From Aralia elata (taxonomy: Eukaryota > Streptophyta > Magnoliopsida > Apiales > Araliaceae), in NCBI GenBank assembly GCA_034770075.1, contig CM068383.1:34477094-34541093 (forward strand): a DNA stretch of 64,000 nucleotides, written 5' to 3'. The position numbers and the translations under genes were made by a program. Of the stretch, positions 11,557 to 24,067 are shown piece after piece (the first letter of the stretch is position 1; every line of letters starts with the position of its first letter). The notes beneath the pieces are model-generated. The model saw only the letters and a program-made list of their open reading frames with translations. It searched no databases and was not told the DNA's origin.

Positions 11557-12829
11557 CGTAAAATTCTATAAATGAATTTGTAATTTAACAACATTTTAGC
11601 ATACATTCATTTCTTAATTAATTACTAAAATAAATTAGGTCTTTATTTTAAATTGGTATCTCTCACTTTTTATCAAACTATATTACCCTCAATATATATA
11701 GTTCGACAATTCTAATTAAAGATTTGCTAGTGAGAATAAGGATCCCATTTCAAATGTATATAGCCTTGTGTGACACAACAAACGATATATAAATAAATAG
11801 GTAGATAACTATTGTCAATTACATCACTATGTAACTCCTTTTAATTTGCCTCTTAGATTATTTTGATCAAGTGTGACATATCCGAATAAAATTATCCAAG
11901 TTAAGTCCAACCTAGCACTTCCATATATTCGAAAGAAAAACACTGTCTTTGTGTGACATAACAAAATAACATCGTTCAGTCTATGTATAAGCATCAAATG
12001 TGATAAAGCAACATCTTAAATATTTAATACTTGCCTTGTGTGACACAACAAACTCATATTAAATATGTAATACTCTATCGCTTTACCATGCTATAAGGCG
12101 ACGTTCGATATTCCAAATATCTTTGAACGTTTAGAACTTAATATAATTCCTTTGAGGGGTTTGTAATTATTAGTCTCATCTTGTTTAGCGCGCATGCACA
12201 CATATATATAAAATACGCGTCATATTATTTTACATGCGAAGCATGTTGGATAATATATAATATATATATATATAGTAAGCATGCACATATAGAATACTAT
12301 ATTCTACCCGGATTGATTATGGACTTTTATTCTAGTTTGGTTCACTAGAGCCACCAAGTGAACCAAAAGGTCAAACCTAGGGTGCAAGAACAAAATTTAA
12401 ATATAACTATTACATTTAAACCCGGGCTCCATTACAAACGGGTCTTCAAGCGCTCCTTGCTCCTTTGTCTCCAATTCTTCAAGTAATTCTAACTAAACCT
12501 ATTACATAAACTATTTACAATAAATAGAAACCTTGATCAACAGTCAAGGGGAAGTACATAGGAGGGAGATAGAATTTACATTAAGAAAAATTAGAGAAGA
12601 CGAGGTACGCAGACCCCATTTATAAAAACCCATTCATTCAAGCATCCACTAAAATAAATCCAATCACATATTGGTCAGTAGTCCATAATCAATCCCTATT
12701 TATTATCATACATATCTCCATATGTATCAATAAATAACATTCATCTCATGAGTAATAAAACTATTCCATATATGCATTGGTATCATTTAATGGGCAATTA
12801 AAAGTTTATTAGAAATTCAATTTTGAAAC

Positions 12830-13205
12830 AAAAATAAACTCCTTTATTCTAATCAAAATTTAACTCATAATAAACTTATTTATTTTATTTTAACCAATTT
12901 TGAATAAAAATAAACTCTTTTATTTTTAATCAAATTCCAAATCAAAATAAACTCCTTTATTTTAATTAACATGGAAACCAATTTTAAGTTCAAAATAAAC
13001 TCCTTTATTTTTTAACTTAAAATTGCTTGGAAAATAAAATATGTTGAATCCTATTCCTTATCAAAATAAACATCTTTAATTTTTAAGGAAACATGGAATC
13101 CTATTCCATATGTGAATAAACTACTTTATTCTAGGAAACATGGAATCCTATTCCATATGTGAATAAACTCTTTTATTCTTAATTTATATCAATTAAATAA
13201 ACCAT
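12830..13205 (-). repeat. Degenerate AATAAACTCCTTTATT repeats in copia B leader
   Basis: At least eight imperfect copies of AATAAACTCCTTTATTTT at roughly 30-60-bp intervals. Two copies near 13090-13170 also share the neighbouring GGAAACATGGAATCCTATTC, which suggests local duplication. Confidence 0.7.
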
Positions 13206-13250
13206 TTATTTTAATTGAAGAATAAATTATTTTTCGGATTCTGTCGCCCG

Positions 13251-13338
13251 GCGCAGCTGCGCTGAACCCCAGGAAACGTTTTTTCTGGGTTTGGGCGTAG
13301 CTGCGCTACAGAATGAACTGGAGCCGGCGCAGCTGCGC
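13251..13338. repeat. GCGC-N4-GCGC palindrome cluster
   Basis: Three 12-bp units: GCGCAGCTGCGC at 13251-13262, GCGTAGCTGCGC at 13295-13306 and GCGCAGCTGCGC at 13327-13338. They stand in a GC-rich island within very AT-rich DNA, 100-200 bp from the primer-binding site. The exact 12-mer recurs at 63469-63480. Confidence 0.9.
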
Positions 13339-13441
13339 CGCGTAGCAGATTTCGGGAAAAACAGGTTCTGTCCAAAAATTCGATCCAATCGCATACCATA
13401 CACACATGGAATCATCATAATCGATAATTAGCACAAGGTTA

Positions 13442-13454
13442 GGCTCTGATACCA
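13442..13454 (-). other. Copia B primer-binding site (initiator tRNA-Met)
   Basis: The minus strand reads TGGTATCAGAGCC, complementary to the initiator tRNA-Met 3' end. It lies one base from the LTR terminus, so the 5' LTR of copy B is the one to the right. Confidence 0.9.
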
Positions 13455-13455
13455 C

Positions 13456-14952
13456 TGTTTAGGTTTGTATATAGCGCGAACATGCAATCAAATTACATAA
13501 ATAGTGCGGAAGCGCAATAAAACGGATTTTAAAATTTTTCATTCAAACCGTCACCATGATCTTTCCTTGTGTTCAATTATCAATTAACGAAAGAGATAGA
13601 GATTAAGAAATTATACCCTCGTAGAACCGTGCTTTCTCGGGTACAAATTCACCTCCAATTCCTTCGCGTTCTCCTTGAATTTCACCGATGGGATTCCTTC
13701 CTTTGATCAACGTTAGCCACCCAAGTGTTTGGCCTCTAAAGGTGATCCACCAAGGAATAATAGTTATTCAAGAAGATGGGTGTTGGCAAAACCCTAGTTT
13801 CTATCTCTATAGAAAAATCAAGTACTCTCCCTCTCTCCAATTCATATGGAAAAGTGTGTAAGTGTCTAACCCTAAATCATGATAAGACTCCTCTTATTTA
13901 TAGATATAGGGAACCCTCCTAAACTATTTAGGATTAGGGTTTTTATTTTAATTAAACTCCTAATCCAATTAGGAATTTATGAGAGAGTACTTCTATTAAT
14001 TAATTCCCAATCCCTATTAGGAATTAAATAATTGTAATTGTAATAATAATAATAAGACTCCTTTAATTAATTTATATTTAATATTTCCAAAATATTAAAT
14101 AATAAATATTAAGCTATTTAATTTATTCCAACTCCATAGATAATATTTAATCTATGGAGATAGATAAATTAAATACACTTAACTTATTATTACAATTATG
14201 CCATTTACTTCTTAAACAAATATTTTCCTTTTGCGGTGTGACCCTTTAGGTTCTTCATATTAAACCGGTTGTGAATAAATCAATTAGAACAATTCTAATC
14301 TTATTTAAATAAATAAATTAAAGTATTTAATTTATTTAAATAATTAATATTTATTCTACAATAAGGGTAAGCCCCCTTAGCGATCAACGACTTTCCAGAT
14401 AATATAGATTTCAACATCAATCACAAAAGAACTTTTGAGTAAATAGTTACCGTACAATTCAATCCTTCTACCATACAATGTCCCAATTAAATATAAGTCA
14501 AGTCTTATTTTATTTAATTATATGTATTTCGATTCTCAAATGCACAACTCTGATAATGCAAATTAGAAACTCCTTTCTAATTTCATTCTGCTTTGGCCAA
14601 AGACTTCTGAGTCGTCATTTATCGAATCACATAGGACATTCTCTCCTTTTACTAGAAGTGATAGATTCTTTGTTGATCATTCACCTATCTCCATGTATAA
14701 CTTATTATACCCAATCATACCCTTTGATATACCCTAAAGGTCTTATGGGACATGTCAAAGTATAACTCATCATACACAAGATACTATGATGATCTCAAGT
14801 CCAAAGATCACTTGTACAACTATCACTAGAGGAATTTCTATTGACAGGCGAGTAAAACTCCATTAGGTAATCCTTAGCGAGCCACGTTCAGTGAACTTAT
14901 TCTCTAATAAGCACCTACATACTTGTTTTAGTGTCTCCACACAAATGATTAT
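13456..14952 (-). mobile_element. Copia B 5' LTR, truncated at an inverted junction
   Basis: Matches the 3' LTR (6291-8095) closely up to ACACAAATGATTAT. The last ~300 bp, corresponding to 7793-8095, are missing. At 14953 the sequence switches to plus-strand copia coding DNA. The minor length changes against the 3' LTR lie mainly in AT-rich tracts. Confidence 0.88.
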
Positions 14953-16746
14953 TTCTATCACCCGACTGATCAAAAGGTGTTTGTTACGAAACATGCTGCC
15001 TTCTTGGAAAAGGAGTTTATCCTTGAAGGGGTCAATGGGAGTAAGATATATCTTGAAGAAGTTCAAGAACCACAAAATACTGCGGATCAAAGTCAGGTAC
15101 CTGACCAAGTAGAAGAACCTACTGTACCACTACCTATTCGTAAAACTGGAAGAGTACCGAAGATACCTGATAGGTATGGATTCATCATAGAGGATGATGA
15201 TGAGGTACACATCATAGATGATGATGATCCATTGACTTACAAAGAGGCTATGAGTAGTGAAGACTTAGAGAAATGGCTAGAAGCCATGAAATCCGAGATG
15301 GACTCCATGTATGAAAACCAAGTATGGACTTTGGATTCACCACCCGAGGGCATTAAGCCTATTGGGTGTAAATGGGTCTTTAAGAGAAAGACTGGAGTGG
15401 ACGGCAAGGTAGAGACCTATAAGGCCCGACTGGTTGCAAAAGGTTTCAAACAAAGATAAGGAGTTGACTATGATGAAACCTTCTCACCAGTAGCTATGCT
15501 CAAGTCCATTCGGATTTTGCTTGCAATTGCAGCTTATTATGACTACGAGATCTGGCAAATGGACGTGAAAATGGCCTTCCTCAATGGAGAGCTTGAGGAG
15601 AATGTATATATGATACAACCAGAGGGTTTTGTTTCAACGGTTGGAACAAACCAAGTCTGTAAGCTGCAACGATCCATTTATGGGTTGAAGCAAGCTTCTC
15701 GAAGATGGAACATCCGTTTTGATGAGATAATCAAAAGGTTTGATTTTATCAAAAATGAGGATGAACCTTGTGTGTACAAGAAGGTTAGTGGGAGCGCTGT
15801 TTCATTCCTTGTATTATATGTTGATGACATATTACTGATAGGGAATGATGTTCCTATGCTACAGTCGATCAAAATTTGGTTATCTAAATACTTCTCCATG
15901 AAGGACTTGGGTGAGGCATCCTATATTTTGGGGATAAAGATCTATAGAGATAGATCTAAAAGGATGCTTGGCTTGACCCAAGGAAAGTACATTGAATCGA
16001 TGCTAAAGAGGTTTAGCATGGAAGATTCCAAGAGAGGTCTCATGCCGATGAGCCATGGAATATATCTCTCCAAGAAACAGGCCCCAAAGACACCTGAGGA
16101 GAGAGACCGTATGAGTAAGATTCCTTATGCTTCCGCAATAGGATCTATCATGTACGGTATGATATGTACTAGACCAGATGTCGCTCATGCACTTAGTGTA
16201 ACAAGCAGATATCAGTCGAATCCAGGAGAAGAGCACTGGAAGGCAGTGAAAAATATCCTAAAGTACTTGAGAAGAACTAAGGATGTATTTCTTGTCTACG
16301 GTGGGTCTGAATTGAAACTAGAGGGCTATACAGACTCAAGTTTTCAAACGGACCAAGATGACTATAAATCCGTTTCAGGGTATGTGTTTACCTTAAACGG
16401 TGGCGCAGTGAGTTGGAAGAGTTCCAAGCAGCAAATAGTTGCTGATTCAGTGACAGAGGCAGAGTACATAGTTGCAAGTGAAGCTGCCAAGGAAGCTGTT
16501 TGGATGAAGAAGTTCATAACTGAACTTGGAGTGGTTCCTAGCATTAGAGGAGCTGTACCTTTATTCTATGACAACACCGGAGCTGTTGCGCAGGCTAAGG
16601 AACCCAGGTCTCATCATAAATCCAAACACGTGTTGCGGTGGTTTCATTTGATTAGAGAAATCATTGGAAGAGGAGATGTCACCCTGGAGCGTGTGGACTC
16701 TCAAGACAACATTGCAGATCCATTTACTAAAGCTTTAACTCAATAG
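14953..16746 (+). pseudogene. Copia C pol, integrase tail to RNase H, one nonsense codon
   Basis: Plus-strand Ty1/copia pol, truncated at its 5' end inside the integrase C-terminal tail (FYHPTDQKVF). One frame continues through an acidic linker (GFIIEDDDEVHIIDDDDP) and the RT, with KPIGCKWVFKRK at its start and an intact catalytic YVDD at 15817-15828. It ends in RNase H (EGYTDSSFQ, GAVSWKSSKQ, SHHKSKHVLR, DPFTKALTQ). The only break is TAA at 15457-15459, in the sequence KGFKQR-stop-GVDYDETFSP. The frame is the same on both sides, so this is a point nonsense mutation. Copies A and B are far more decayed. Gag, protease and most of integrase are absent. Confidence 0.92.
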
Positions 16747-16802
16747 TAGTTTGATCGTCACTTAGAGAAGATGGGTATTAGATACCATGGCGATTGGCTT
16801 TA

Positions 16803-16817
16803 GTGCAAGTGGGAGAT
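16803..16817 (+). other. Copia C polypurine tract
   Basis: GTGCAAGTGGGAGAT immediately precedes the LTR start TGAAAGTAG and is identical in placement to copies A and B. Confidence 0.85.
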
Positions 16818-18686
16818 TGAAAGTAGTATGCACACAAGCCAATCATATTTGATATGATGTAGCATATACTTTGTAAGCTTATTCATTTATTAATAAAAGA
16901 ATTGATTTTCTTAAAAGGCATTTTATATTATCTACATGATGCTGTTATATTAAATGTGATAAACCCATAGTTTTTGAGCAATGCTTTTAGAATCATGATG
17001 GTGATCATGCTAATGAGATCTAAATTCTAGATAGCTCACAAACTAAAATTGTTCCTAATCGTTGGATTACTAAATTGGGGATTAGTGAATCCGGATAGAT
17101 TAGTACATACGTTGCTTGCTCTTAGAAAGAGGATGATTGCTCTCATAATCATTTGTGTGGAGACACTAAAGGAAGTATGTAGGTGCTTATTAGAGAATAA
17201 GTTCACTGAACGTGACTCGCTAAGGAATACCTAATGGAGTTTTACTCGCCTGTCAATAGGAATTCCTCTAGTGATAGTAGTACAAGTGATCCTTGGACTT
17301 GAGATCATTATAGTATCTTGTGTATGATGAATTATACTTTGACATGTCCCTTAAGACCTTTGGGGTATATCAAAGGGTATGATTGGGTATAATAAGTTGT
17401 ACATGCAGATAGGTGAATGATCAACAAAGAATCTACCTCGTCTAGTAAAAGATGTGAATGTCCTATGTGATTCGATAAATGATAACTCAGTAGTCCTTGG
17501 CCAAGGCAGAATGAAATTAGAAAGGAGTTTCTAATTTGCATTAATTAGAGTTGTGCATTTGGGAATCGAAATACATATAATTAAATAAAATAAGACTTGA
17601 CAGTAAATCCATGTCTTATATTTAATTGGGACATTGTATGGTAGAAGGATTGAATTATACGGTAACTATCTACTCAAAGGTTCTTTTGTGATTAATGTTG
17701 AAATCTATATTATTTGGAAAGTCGTTGATCGCTAAGGGGGCTTACCCTTATTGTAGAATAAATATTATTTATTTAAATGAATTAAATAGTTTAATTTATT
17801 TATTTAAATAAGATTAGAATTGTTCTAATTGATTTATTCACAACCGGTTTAATATGGAGAACCTAAAGGGTGACACCGCAAAAAGGAAAATATTTATTTA
17901 AGAAGTAAATGGCATAATTGTAATAATAAGTTAAGTGTATTTAATTTAGTCTATGGAGATAGAATAAATTAAATAGCTTAATATTTATTATTTAATATTT
18001 TGGAAATATTAAATATAAATTAATAAGAGGAGTCTTATTATTATTATTACTATTACTATTATTTAATTCCTAATAGGGATTGGGAATTAATTAATAGAAC
18101 TATTATTTATTTCCTAATAGGGATTGGGAATTAATTAATAGAAGTACTCTCTCACGAATTCCTAATTGGATTAGGAGCATAATTAATTAAAGGAGTTTAA
18201 TTAGAATATAAACCCTAATCCTAAATAGTTTAGGGAAGGGTTATTCCTACATCTATAAATAAGAGGAGTCTTATCATAGATTAGGGTTACACACTCTTGC
18301 ATAAGATTTGTGGAGAGTACTTGCAATTTTTATAGAGATAAAAACTAGGGTTTTTGCCAAACACCCAACTTCTTGAATACTTGTTCTTCCTTGGTGGATC
18401 ACCTCTAGAGGCCAAACACTTGGGTGGCTAACGTTGATGAAAGGAAGGAATCACACTGCAGCATTCGAGGAGAACACGAAGGACTAGGAGTTGAACTTGT
18501 ACCCGAGGAAGCTTTGTTCTACGAGGGTATAATTCTTATTCTCTTTCTCTTTTGTTTATATCGTTAATTGAGCACAAGGATTGATCTTGGTGATGGTTTG
18601 TATAAAATTTTAAAATCCGATTTTATCGCGCTTCCGCACTATTTATGTAATTTGATTGCATGTTCGCACTATATACAAACCTAACA
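16818..18686 (+). mobile_element. Copia C 3' LTR, complete
   Basis: A 1869-bp LTR from TGAAAGTAG to ACCTAACA. The right edge is sharp: the next base belongs to the integrase of gypsy G2. It carries a ~43-bp direct duplication of a TTCCTAATAGGGATTGGG-containing block at about 18063-18150 that the other copies lack. The 5' partner is missing, so the target duplication cannot be checked. Confidence 0.92.
18254..18261 (+). promoter_or_regulatory. Likely TATA box of copia C LTR
   Basis: TATAAATA is followed by AGAGGAGTC. It is the best core-promoter candidate in this LTR and is conserved in copy B. Confidence 0.55.
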
Positions 18687-19696
18687 CATGGGACTCAATT
18701 TCCCCTTCTTTCCAAATCTAATCTTCCCTTTCCAGGGAGATACCTTCAAAAATACAAAACTGCTAACTTCAAAGTCTCGCTTCTGACGATGCAAATCGGC
18801 GTATTTCTTCTGTCGGTCCTGAGCCGCTACCAATCGAGCTCTTATCACCTTGATGACATCCATGGTCAGCTGCACAAATTCAGGTCCCAACAGCCTCCGT
18901 TCACCGACTTCGTCCCAACACAAAGGTGTTCGACACTTCCTTCCATATAATGCTTCGTATGGCGGCATGCCAATACTTGCATGATAACTGTTATTATAGG
19001 CAAACTCCACCAATGGTAGGTGATCATCCCAGTTGCCCTTCAAATCCATCACACATGCTCTAAGCATGTCCTCTAGTGTCTAAATCGTTCGTTCGCTTTG
19101 CCTATCCGTTTGAGGACGATACGTTGTACTCAACCTCAACTGAGTTCCCAACCTTTCTTGTAAGCTTTTCCAGAAATTCGACGTGAAGCGCGGATCTCTA
19201 TCAGATACAATAGATACCGGCACTCCATGTCATGACACAATCTCTTTCACATATAACTTTGCTAGCTGCTCCAGATTGTACCGTAACTTGATCGGTAGAA
19301 AATGTGAAGATTTAGTTAAACGATCCACGATCACCTAGATCGCGTCGTAACCCTTCTGAGTTTGTGGAAGCCCCGTCACAAAATCCATCGTGATATGCTC
19401 CCACTTCCACTCCGGAATCTCCAGCGGTTGTAGCAGCCCACCCGTTTTCTGATGTTTTGCTTTTACCCTCTGACATGTCAAACATTGCCCAACACATTCC
19501 ATGACCTCCCTCTTCATGTTCGGCCACCAGAAGTGTTGGCGCAAATCCTGATACACCTTGGTACTACCAGGGTGTATCGAATACTTTGTAGAATGAGCTT
19601 CCTGTAAAATCTCTTCTATTAGCTCGGAACCATCGGTATCCAGATCCTCCCTTCAAACCTTAGCAGTCCCGTGCTATCCATTTTGTACTTTAGGTC
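18687..19696 (-). pseudogene. G2 integrase remnant, cut by copia C
   Basis: Minus-strand integrase pieces of a Ty3/gypsy element. 19335-19556 holds the zinc-finger half with YQDLRQHFWWPNMKREV and CLTCQRVK, then WEHITMDFVTGLP with the first catalytic Asp. The region 19068-19334 carries the second Asp region with stops. 18687-19067 holds the C-terminal part (DDHLPLVEFAYNNSYHAS, KKYADLHRQKRDFEVSSFV, KGKLSP). The reading stops where copia C's LTR begins. The rest of integrase, the chromodomain and the 3' LTR of G2 are not on the left side in this window. It is closely similar to G1's integrase. Confidence 0.88.
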
Positions 19697-21339
19697 CTAT
19701 CCTTCAGAGATTGGCTCCTTCATGGCAACACATTCATCATCCTTTTCTTGAGCATCCTTTATCCTGTCTAATAAAGTCGGACTCGCCTCTACTGCGAACA
19801 GTTTCTTATCTGCATTCGTCGAATACTTGACTTCTAACTCCAGTCTTTCCATATCCTTGATCAGTTCCTCTTGAGTTGTCAGCATCATCAACTTATCTCT
19901 ACCCTTCCTACTTAGAGCATCGGCTACTACATTGGCCTTACCGGGATGGTATAGAATCTCATAATCGTAGTCTTTGATCAACTCCAACCATCGCCTCTAC
20001 CTCATGTTTAGTTCCTTTTGAGTGAAAATATATACTTCAGACTTTTGTGGTCTGTGTATATCTCACACTTCTCCCCATACAGATAGTGCCTCCAAATCTT
20101 CAAAGCAAACACCACTGCCCCTAGTTCCAGGTCATGAGTCGGATATCCCTTCTCATAGTCCTTCAGTTGTCATGATGCATACGCAATGACCTTTCCATGC
20201 TGCATCAATATGCACCCAAGGCCTTTGTGTGATGCATCACTGTACACCACAAATCCCCCTGTATCATTTGGCAGTGATAACATAGGTGCTTCACTAAGTT
20301 TCTTCTTCAACTCCAAGAAACTCTCTTCGCACTTATCCGTCCACTGACACTTCACAGTCTTCCTTGTCAAATTTGTTAACGGCGTCGCTATCTTCGGAAA
20401 ATTCTGAATAAATCTCCGATAGTATCCTGCCAATCCCAAGAAACTTCGAACTTCTGTCGGCGTTTTTGGCTGCTCCCAGTTTATTACCGCTTCTACCTTG
20501 GCAGGATCAACTGATACACCATCTTTGTCAATTATGTGCCCCAAAAACTGCACCCTTTGTAGCCAAAATTCACACTTGGAAAACTTTGCATATAGCTTCT
20601 CTCTCCTCAGCGTTTCCAAGGCTATCCTCAAATGCTCGACGTGTTCCTCCTCCGTCTTTGAGTAGACTAGGATGTCATCTATGAAAATGAAAATAAATTT
20701 ATCTAGGTATTGCTTGAACACTCTGTTCATCATGTCCACAAATGCTGTTGGCGCGTTCGTCAACCCAAACGACATCACCAAAAACTCAAAGTGTCCATAT
20801 CGAGTTCTGAATGCTGTTTTTGGAATCTCCTGCCTCACTTTCAGTTGGTGATATCCCGTCCTCAAGTTAATATTCGAAAAGTATCTCGCTTCCTTCAACT
20901 GTTCAAACATATCATCAATTCTAGGCAGCAGATACTTGTTCTTAATGGTAACCTTATTCAATTCCCTGTAGTTAATACAGAGCCTTAACGATCCATCCTT
21001 CTTCTTCACGAACAGTACTGGCGCTCCCCACGGAGATACACTCGGACGAATATACCCTTTATCTAAAAGCTCCTGCAGTTGAACCATCAGTTCTTTCATC
21101 TCCACCGATGCCATCCTGTATGGTGCCTTTGAGATAGGTGATGTCCCCGGTACTAAATCGATTACAAATTCCACTTTCCTATCCGGCGGTAAACCCGATA
21201 GATCTTTTGGGAAAACATTTGGGAATTCCCTTACTACAGGTATCTTACCCATTTCACTCCCTACTCTTTGAGTATCAACCACGTGAGCCAGATAACCTAT
21301 GCAACCCTGTCTTAGCAATCTCTTCGCTTGCATCATCAT
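19697..21339 (-). pseudogene. G2 reverse transcriptase and RNase H
   Basis: 21339-20170 is a 389-residue open stretch covering the region just after the protease and most of RT. It includes SPWGAPVLFVKKKDGS, INYRELNKVTIK and an intact catalytic FIDD at 20674-20685, then the start of RNase H (VVYSDASHKGLGC). A TGA at the Arg codon after VIAYAS ends it. RNase H continues past further stops to 19987-19697 (DYEILYHPGKANVVADALSRK). At least two of the stops read as C-to-T type changes relative to G1 (CGA to TGA, CAG to TAG), as expected for methylated, ageing DNA. It cannot make enzyme without read-through. Confidence 0.9.
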
Positions 21340-21423
21340 TAGACAACAAGATTATCTCGGTGATTTACTACTGTAAAATACAACCCTCAACTTATCTAGA
21401 GTCTTCAGGTGTATGCATTTCTT

Positions 21424-21768
21424 CTAACAGACAATCATAGCCCCGTGACTAGATAACCAATCCATTCCCAGAATTACATCAAATTCTCCTAGTCGTATCG
21501 AAATTAAATCTACGCTCAATTTATACCCGTTTATCTCAGCACAATAATTACTATGGATGTATTCCACAAGAATAACTTCTTTATTAGCTACTTCCACATT
21601 CATAGGATTCTCAAATTTCTCACGAGGTAAGTTTAACCGTTTAGCAAATTCATCCGACATAAATGAATAGGTAGCACTCGAATCAAACAATACATATGCA
21701 CTGATATTATTGATTGAAATAATACCTGACACTACGTCTTTCGATTCCATCGCATCCTGCACTGTCAT
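21424..21768 (-). pseudogene. G2 aspartic protease remnant
   Basis: Matches the G1 protease segment (AYVLFDS..., DVILGMDWLSSHGA). The catalytic Asp-Ser-Gly of G1 is Asp-Ser-Ser here, so the active-site glycine is lost. A stop at 21422-21426, where G1 has Lys, separates it from RT. Confidence 0.85.
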
Positions 21769-21798
21769 GTTGAAGGTGCGTGCTACTGGTCTGTTCTG

Positions 21799-22855
21799 CT
21801 ATGCTGGTCCTCCGATAGTCAGCTTACTGTTGTTCCCTTGGTTAGCACTGCCTGTATTGCCCTTCCTCTTTGGGCAATCCTTCTTCTGATGATCTGAAGC
21901 GCCACAAGAAAAACAACTTCCTGCTTTCGCCTTTGGGCATTGTGGGGAAAAGTGCCCCGGTTGACCACAGTTGAAACAAACTCCTTTTCCTTCCATGCAT
22001 TCTCCAAAGTGATTCCTTCCACATTTCTCACATTTATTGCCCTTCTTTGCATTCCCTCCAGATTTTCTTCCTGACATCTGACTATCGTTCCATTTTTGCT
22101 TATTTAGGTTACTTCCCCCACTGCTACCTTCCTTATGACCATCATGCCTCTTCTTCTTTTTCTGATCTTGGTTGTGCTTTGTCAAAGCTTCATTTCCTCC
22201 CTCAGCAATGATTTTTTTCTCAAGTAACGTAGAAAATGTGTTGATCTGCAAAACCGCAACCTTACTATACACCCAGGGCTTCAACCCTCGTTCAAATCTC
22301 TTCGCTCGCCTAGCTTCGGTGTCTACCTGATGTGGAGCAAACCTAGCTAACTGTTGAATTTGCGACATACTCTGCAACTAACATGCTTCCTTGCTTTAGT
22401 TCCAAGAACTTTATCTCCATACTTGCCTGCGTGCTTGCTGGAAAGTAATTTTCAAAAAATAGCTCCTTGAAATGAGCTCATGCAATCGCGCCTTCCCCAG
22501 CTCGACCTTTGTTGGCCTTCCACCAATAGTTCACTTCACCTTTCATCATGAAAGTGGCAAATGACGTCTCCTGTTCTTTGGCCACTCGTGCGACCTCGAA
22601 AACTTTCTCTATTTCTTCCACCCATATCTGGGCTTCTATCGGATCTGTAGTCCCGCGAAACTCCAGCGGTCCTACTAATTTGAAGTCCTTAAACTTTGTC
22701 ATGTGACTTCCTGGCTGATCAACCGCTGCGGCTGGTCTGCCCTGCATCGCTTCTGCTAATAAGTTCATAAAAGTCCTCATAGGGTCTGCCTGACCCTCCT
22801 CGTTATTCACCGACTCTTCCACCCTGGTGTATCGGGGTTGTCTTCTCGGCGGCAT
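21799..22855 (-). pseudogene. G2 gag remnant with zinc knuckles
   Basis: The start is MPPRRQPRYTRVEES at 22855, matching G1's MPPRRI start. The retrotransposon gag domain runs to a stop near 22477, at a Trp codon turned TGA. A frame change near 22350-22380 follows, then the second half from 22377 to 21799 with LARFAPHQVDTEARRAKRFE. It keeps three cysteine-histidine knuckles: CEKCGRNHFGEC, CFNCGQPGHFSPQC and CFSCGASDHQKKDC. In a working element gag forms the virus-like particle and packages RNA. Confidence 0.88.
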
Positions 22856-23209
22856 TGTCTGTTTAAAGGAAAACCGTCAGCTTTTACTAATAGATTTATG
22901 CCATATGCAAAAAGTCATTTAAGTCAACAATTAAAAGTAAAAGCATCTATCAAACACGTTTGATTTAAATAAAACAACTGCATTTATAATCATACACCAT
23001 TATTTTAATACAACCAGACTCAACATGTGGCATACTTCTATAAACGCTAAATGACATAGCCTACTAAACATTAACTATCCCCTAACAAACAAAAGTGGGG
23101 TTCATCTACTATCCCATGCACGCTACAAGCATAGAGATTTACAACATAAGTAAGCCCCTAATACAATGAAATTGGGACCTACTGCGAACAAAATGCTAAA
23201 AATAACACA
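22856..23209 (-). other. G2 spacer between ORF0 and gag
   Basis: An AT-rich stretch of 354 bp with no coding signal that I can support. G1 has an equivalent 517-bp spacer at 28460-28976. Confidence 0.6.
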
Positions 23210-24067
23210 TCACCGCCTGCTACGGCGAATTGCAACCCTGAGCTCCCGTTGAGCCAGCCTGTCGACCACTCGGCGCCTAATCATGCACCTGCTGCTCCTC
23301 TTCTCCCTAGGGTACCTTCTAACCCTATCCCTCAGCCTGCCGATAGAAGTGGTCAAGCCTAAACGGAGGGAATTAATCGTGGTCGCCCCCTCTATGCGGG
23401 TTCTATTCGCAACCTCCAGATCAAGGTCTGCAGTCCGGGCTGCCAACTGCTCTATAGTCTCATCTTTCTCCAGACGAGTAATCTCCAGTTGATCCTCTAC
23501 CCACTCTATCTGTCCTACTAGCACCACATTTCTCTCTAAGAGGTCATAAACCATCACACCAAGCTGAACAGAAGCCCCACGCCGACCGTGAACCTCTACC
23601 TCTAGCTCGGCAATCCTCTGGTCCTTTTCCTGCAGTTTCTGGGTCAACTCAGCCTTTTCCCCCAAGGTCTAATACGCTAATAACCTATATTATTCCTCTC
23701 GGTCCTGGTGATCCTAGTTCTGTTCCTCTAAGTGGGCTACTCGATTCTCGAGCTCCTCGTTCCTATTTGTCAGCTCTTCGATGATGTCACTAGCAGTAGT
23801 GCCCATGCCATCTGCATACTCAGGAGGCTCATCATCCTCCGTTACTGGATCCTCCTCGGGGTCCTCATCCTGCCCCTCATTGCTTAACAGCCTCAACACT
23901 CCTCCGGTAACTCGCTCCTCCTCAGAACCATACTCGGTCTTAGACTCATCCCTAGTGTCCATCATCTCTGGCTCACTCGGTTGCACCTCCACTAAATGCC
24001 CTCCTTCCAAATGAATGTCTGTGAACTCTACCTCTATAGCAGGACTAGACTCTCCCATCTCAGACAT
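23210..24067 (-). pseudogene. G2 ORF0: acidic, coiled-coil protein upstream of gag
   Basis: A single minus-strand frame starts MSEMGESS at 24067 and runs 286 codons, with three in-frame stops clustered at about 23660-23720. The first 80 residues are strongly acidic (DEDPEEDPVTEDDEPPEYAD). Heptad-like Leu/Glu-rich segments follow (IEELTNRNEELENRVAHLEE, then EKAELTQKLQEKDQRIAELE), ending in an Arg-rich tail. G1 has a shorter relative in the same place, and both starts lie in GTAGGATGTC. I know of no assigned function. A dimerising coiled coil is likely. The G1 insertion (24077) sits 9 bp upstream of the start. Confidence 0.68.

Larger units (their letters stand above)
11557..13441 (-). other. 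Copia B untranslated leader (PBS to gag)
   Basis: About 1.9 kb separates the gag start from the primer-binding site. I find no gene in it. It holds three imperfect copies of TTGTGTGACACAACAAA (near 11767, 11947 and 12036), an AT-dinucleotide stretch near 12250-12275, a run of AATAAACTCCTTTATTTTAA-like repeats (about 12830-13200) and a GC-rich palindrome cluster (13251-13338). It is unusually long for a copia leader and may contain further insertions or an intron. Confidence 0.6.
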
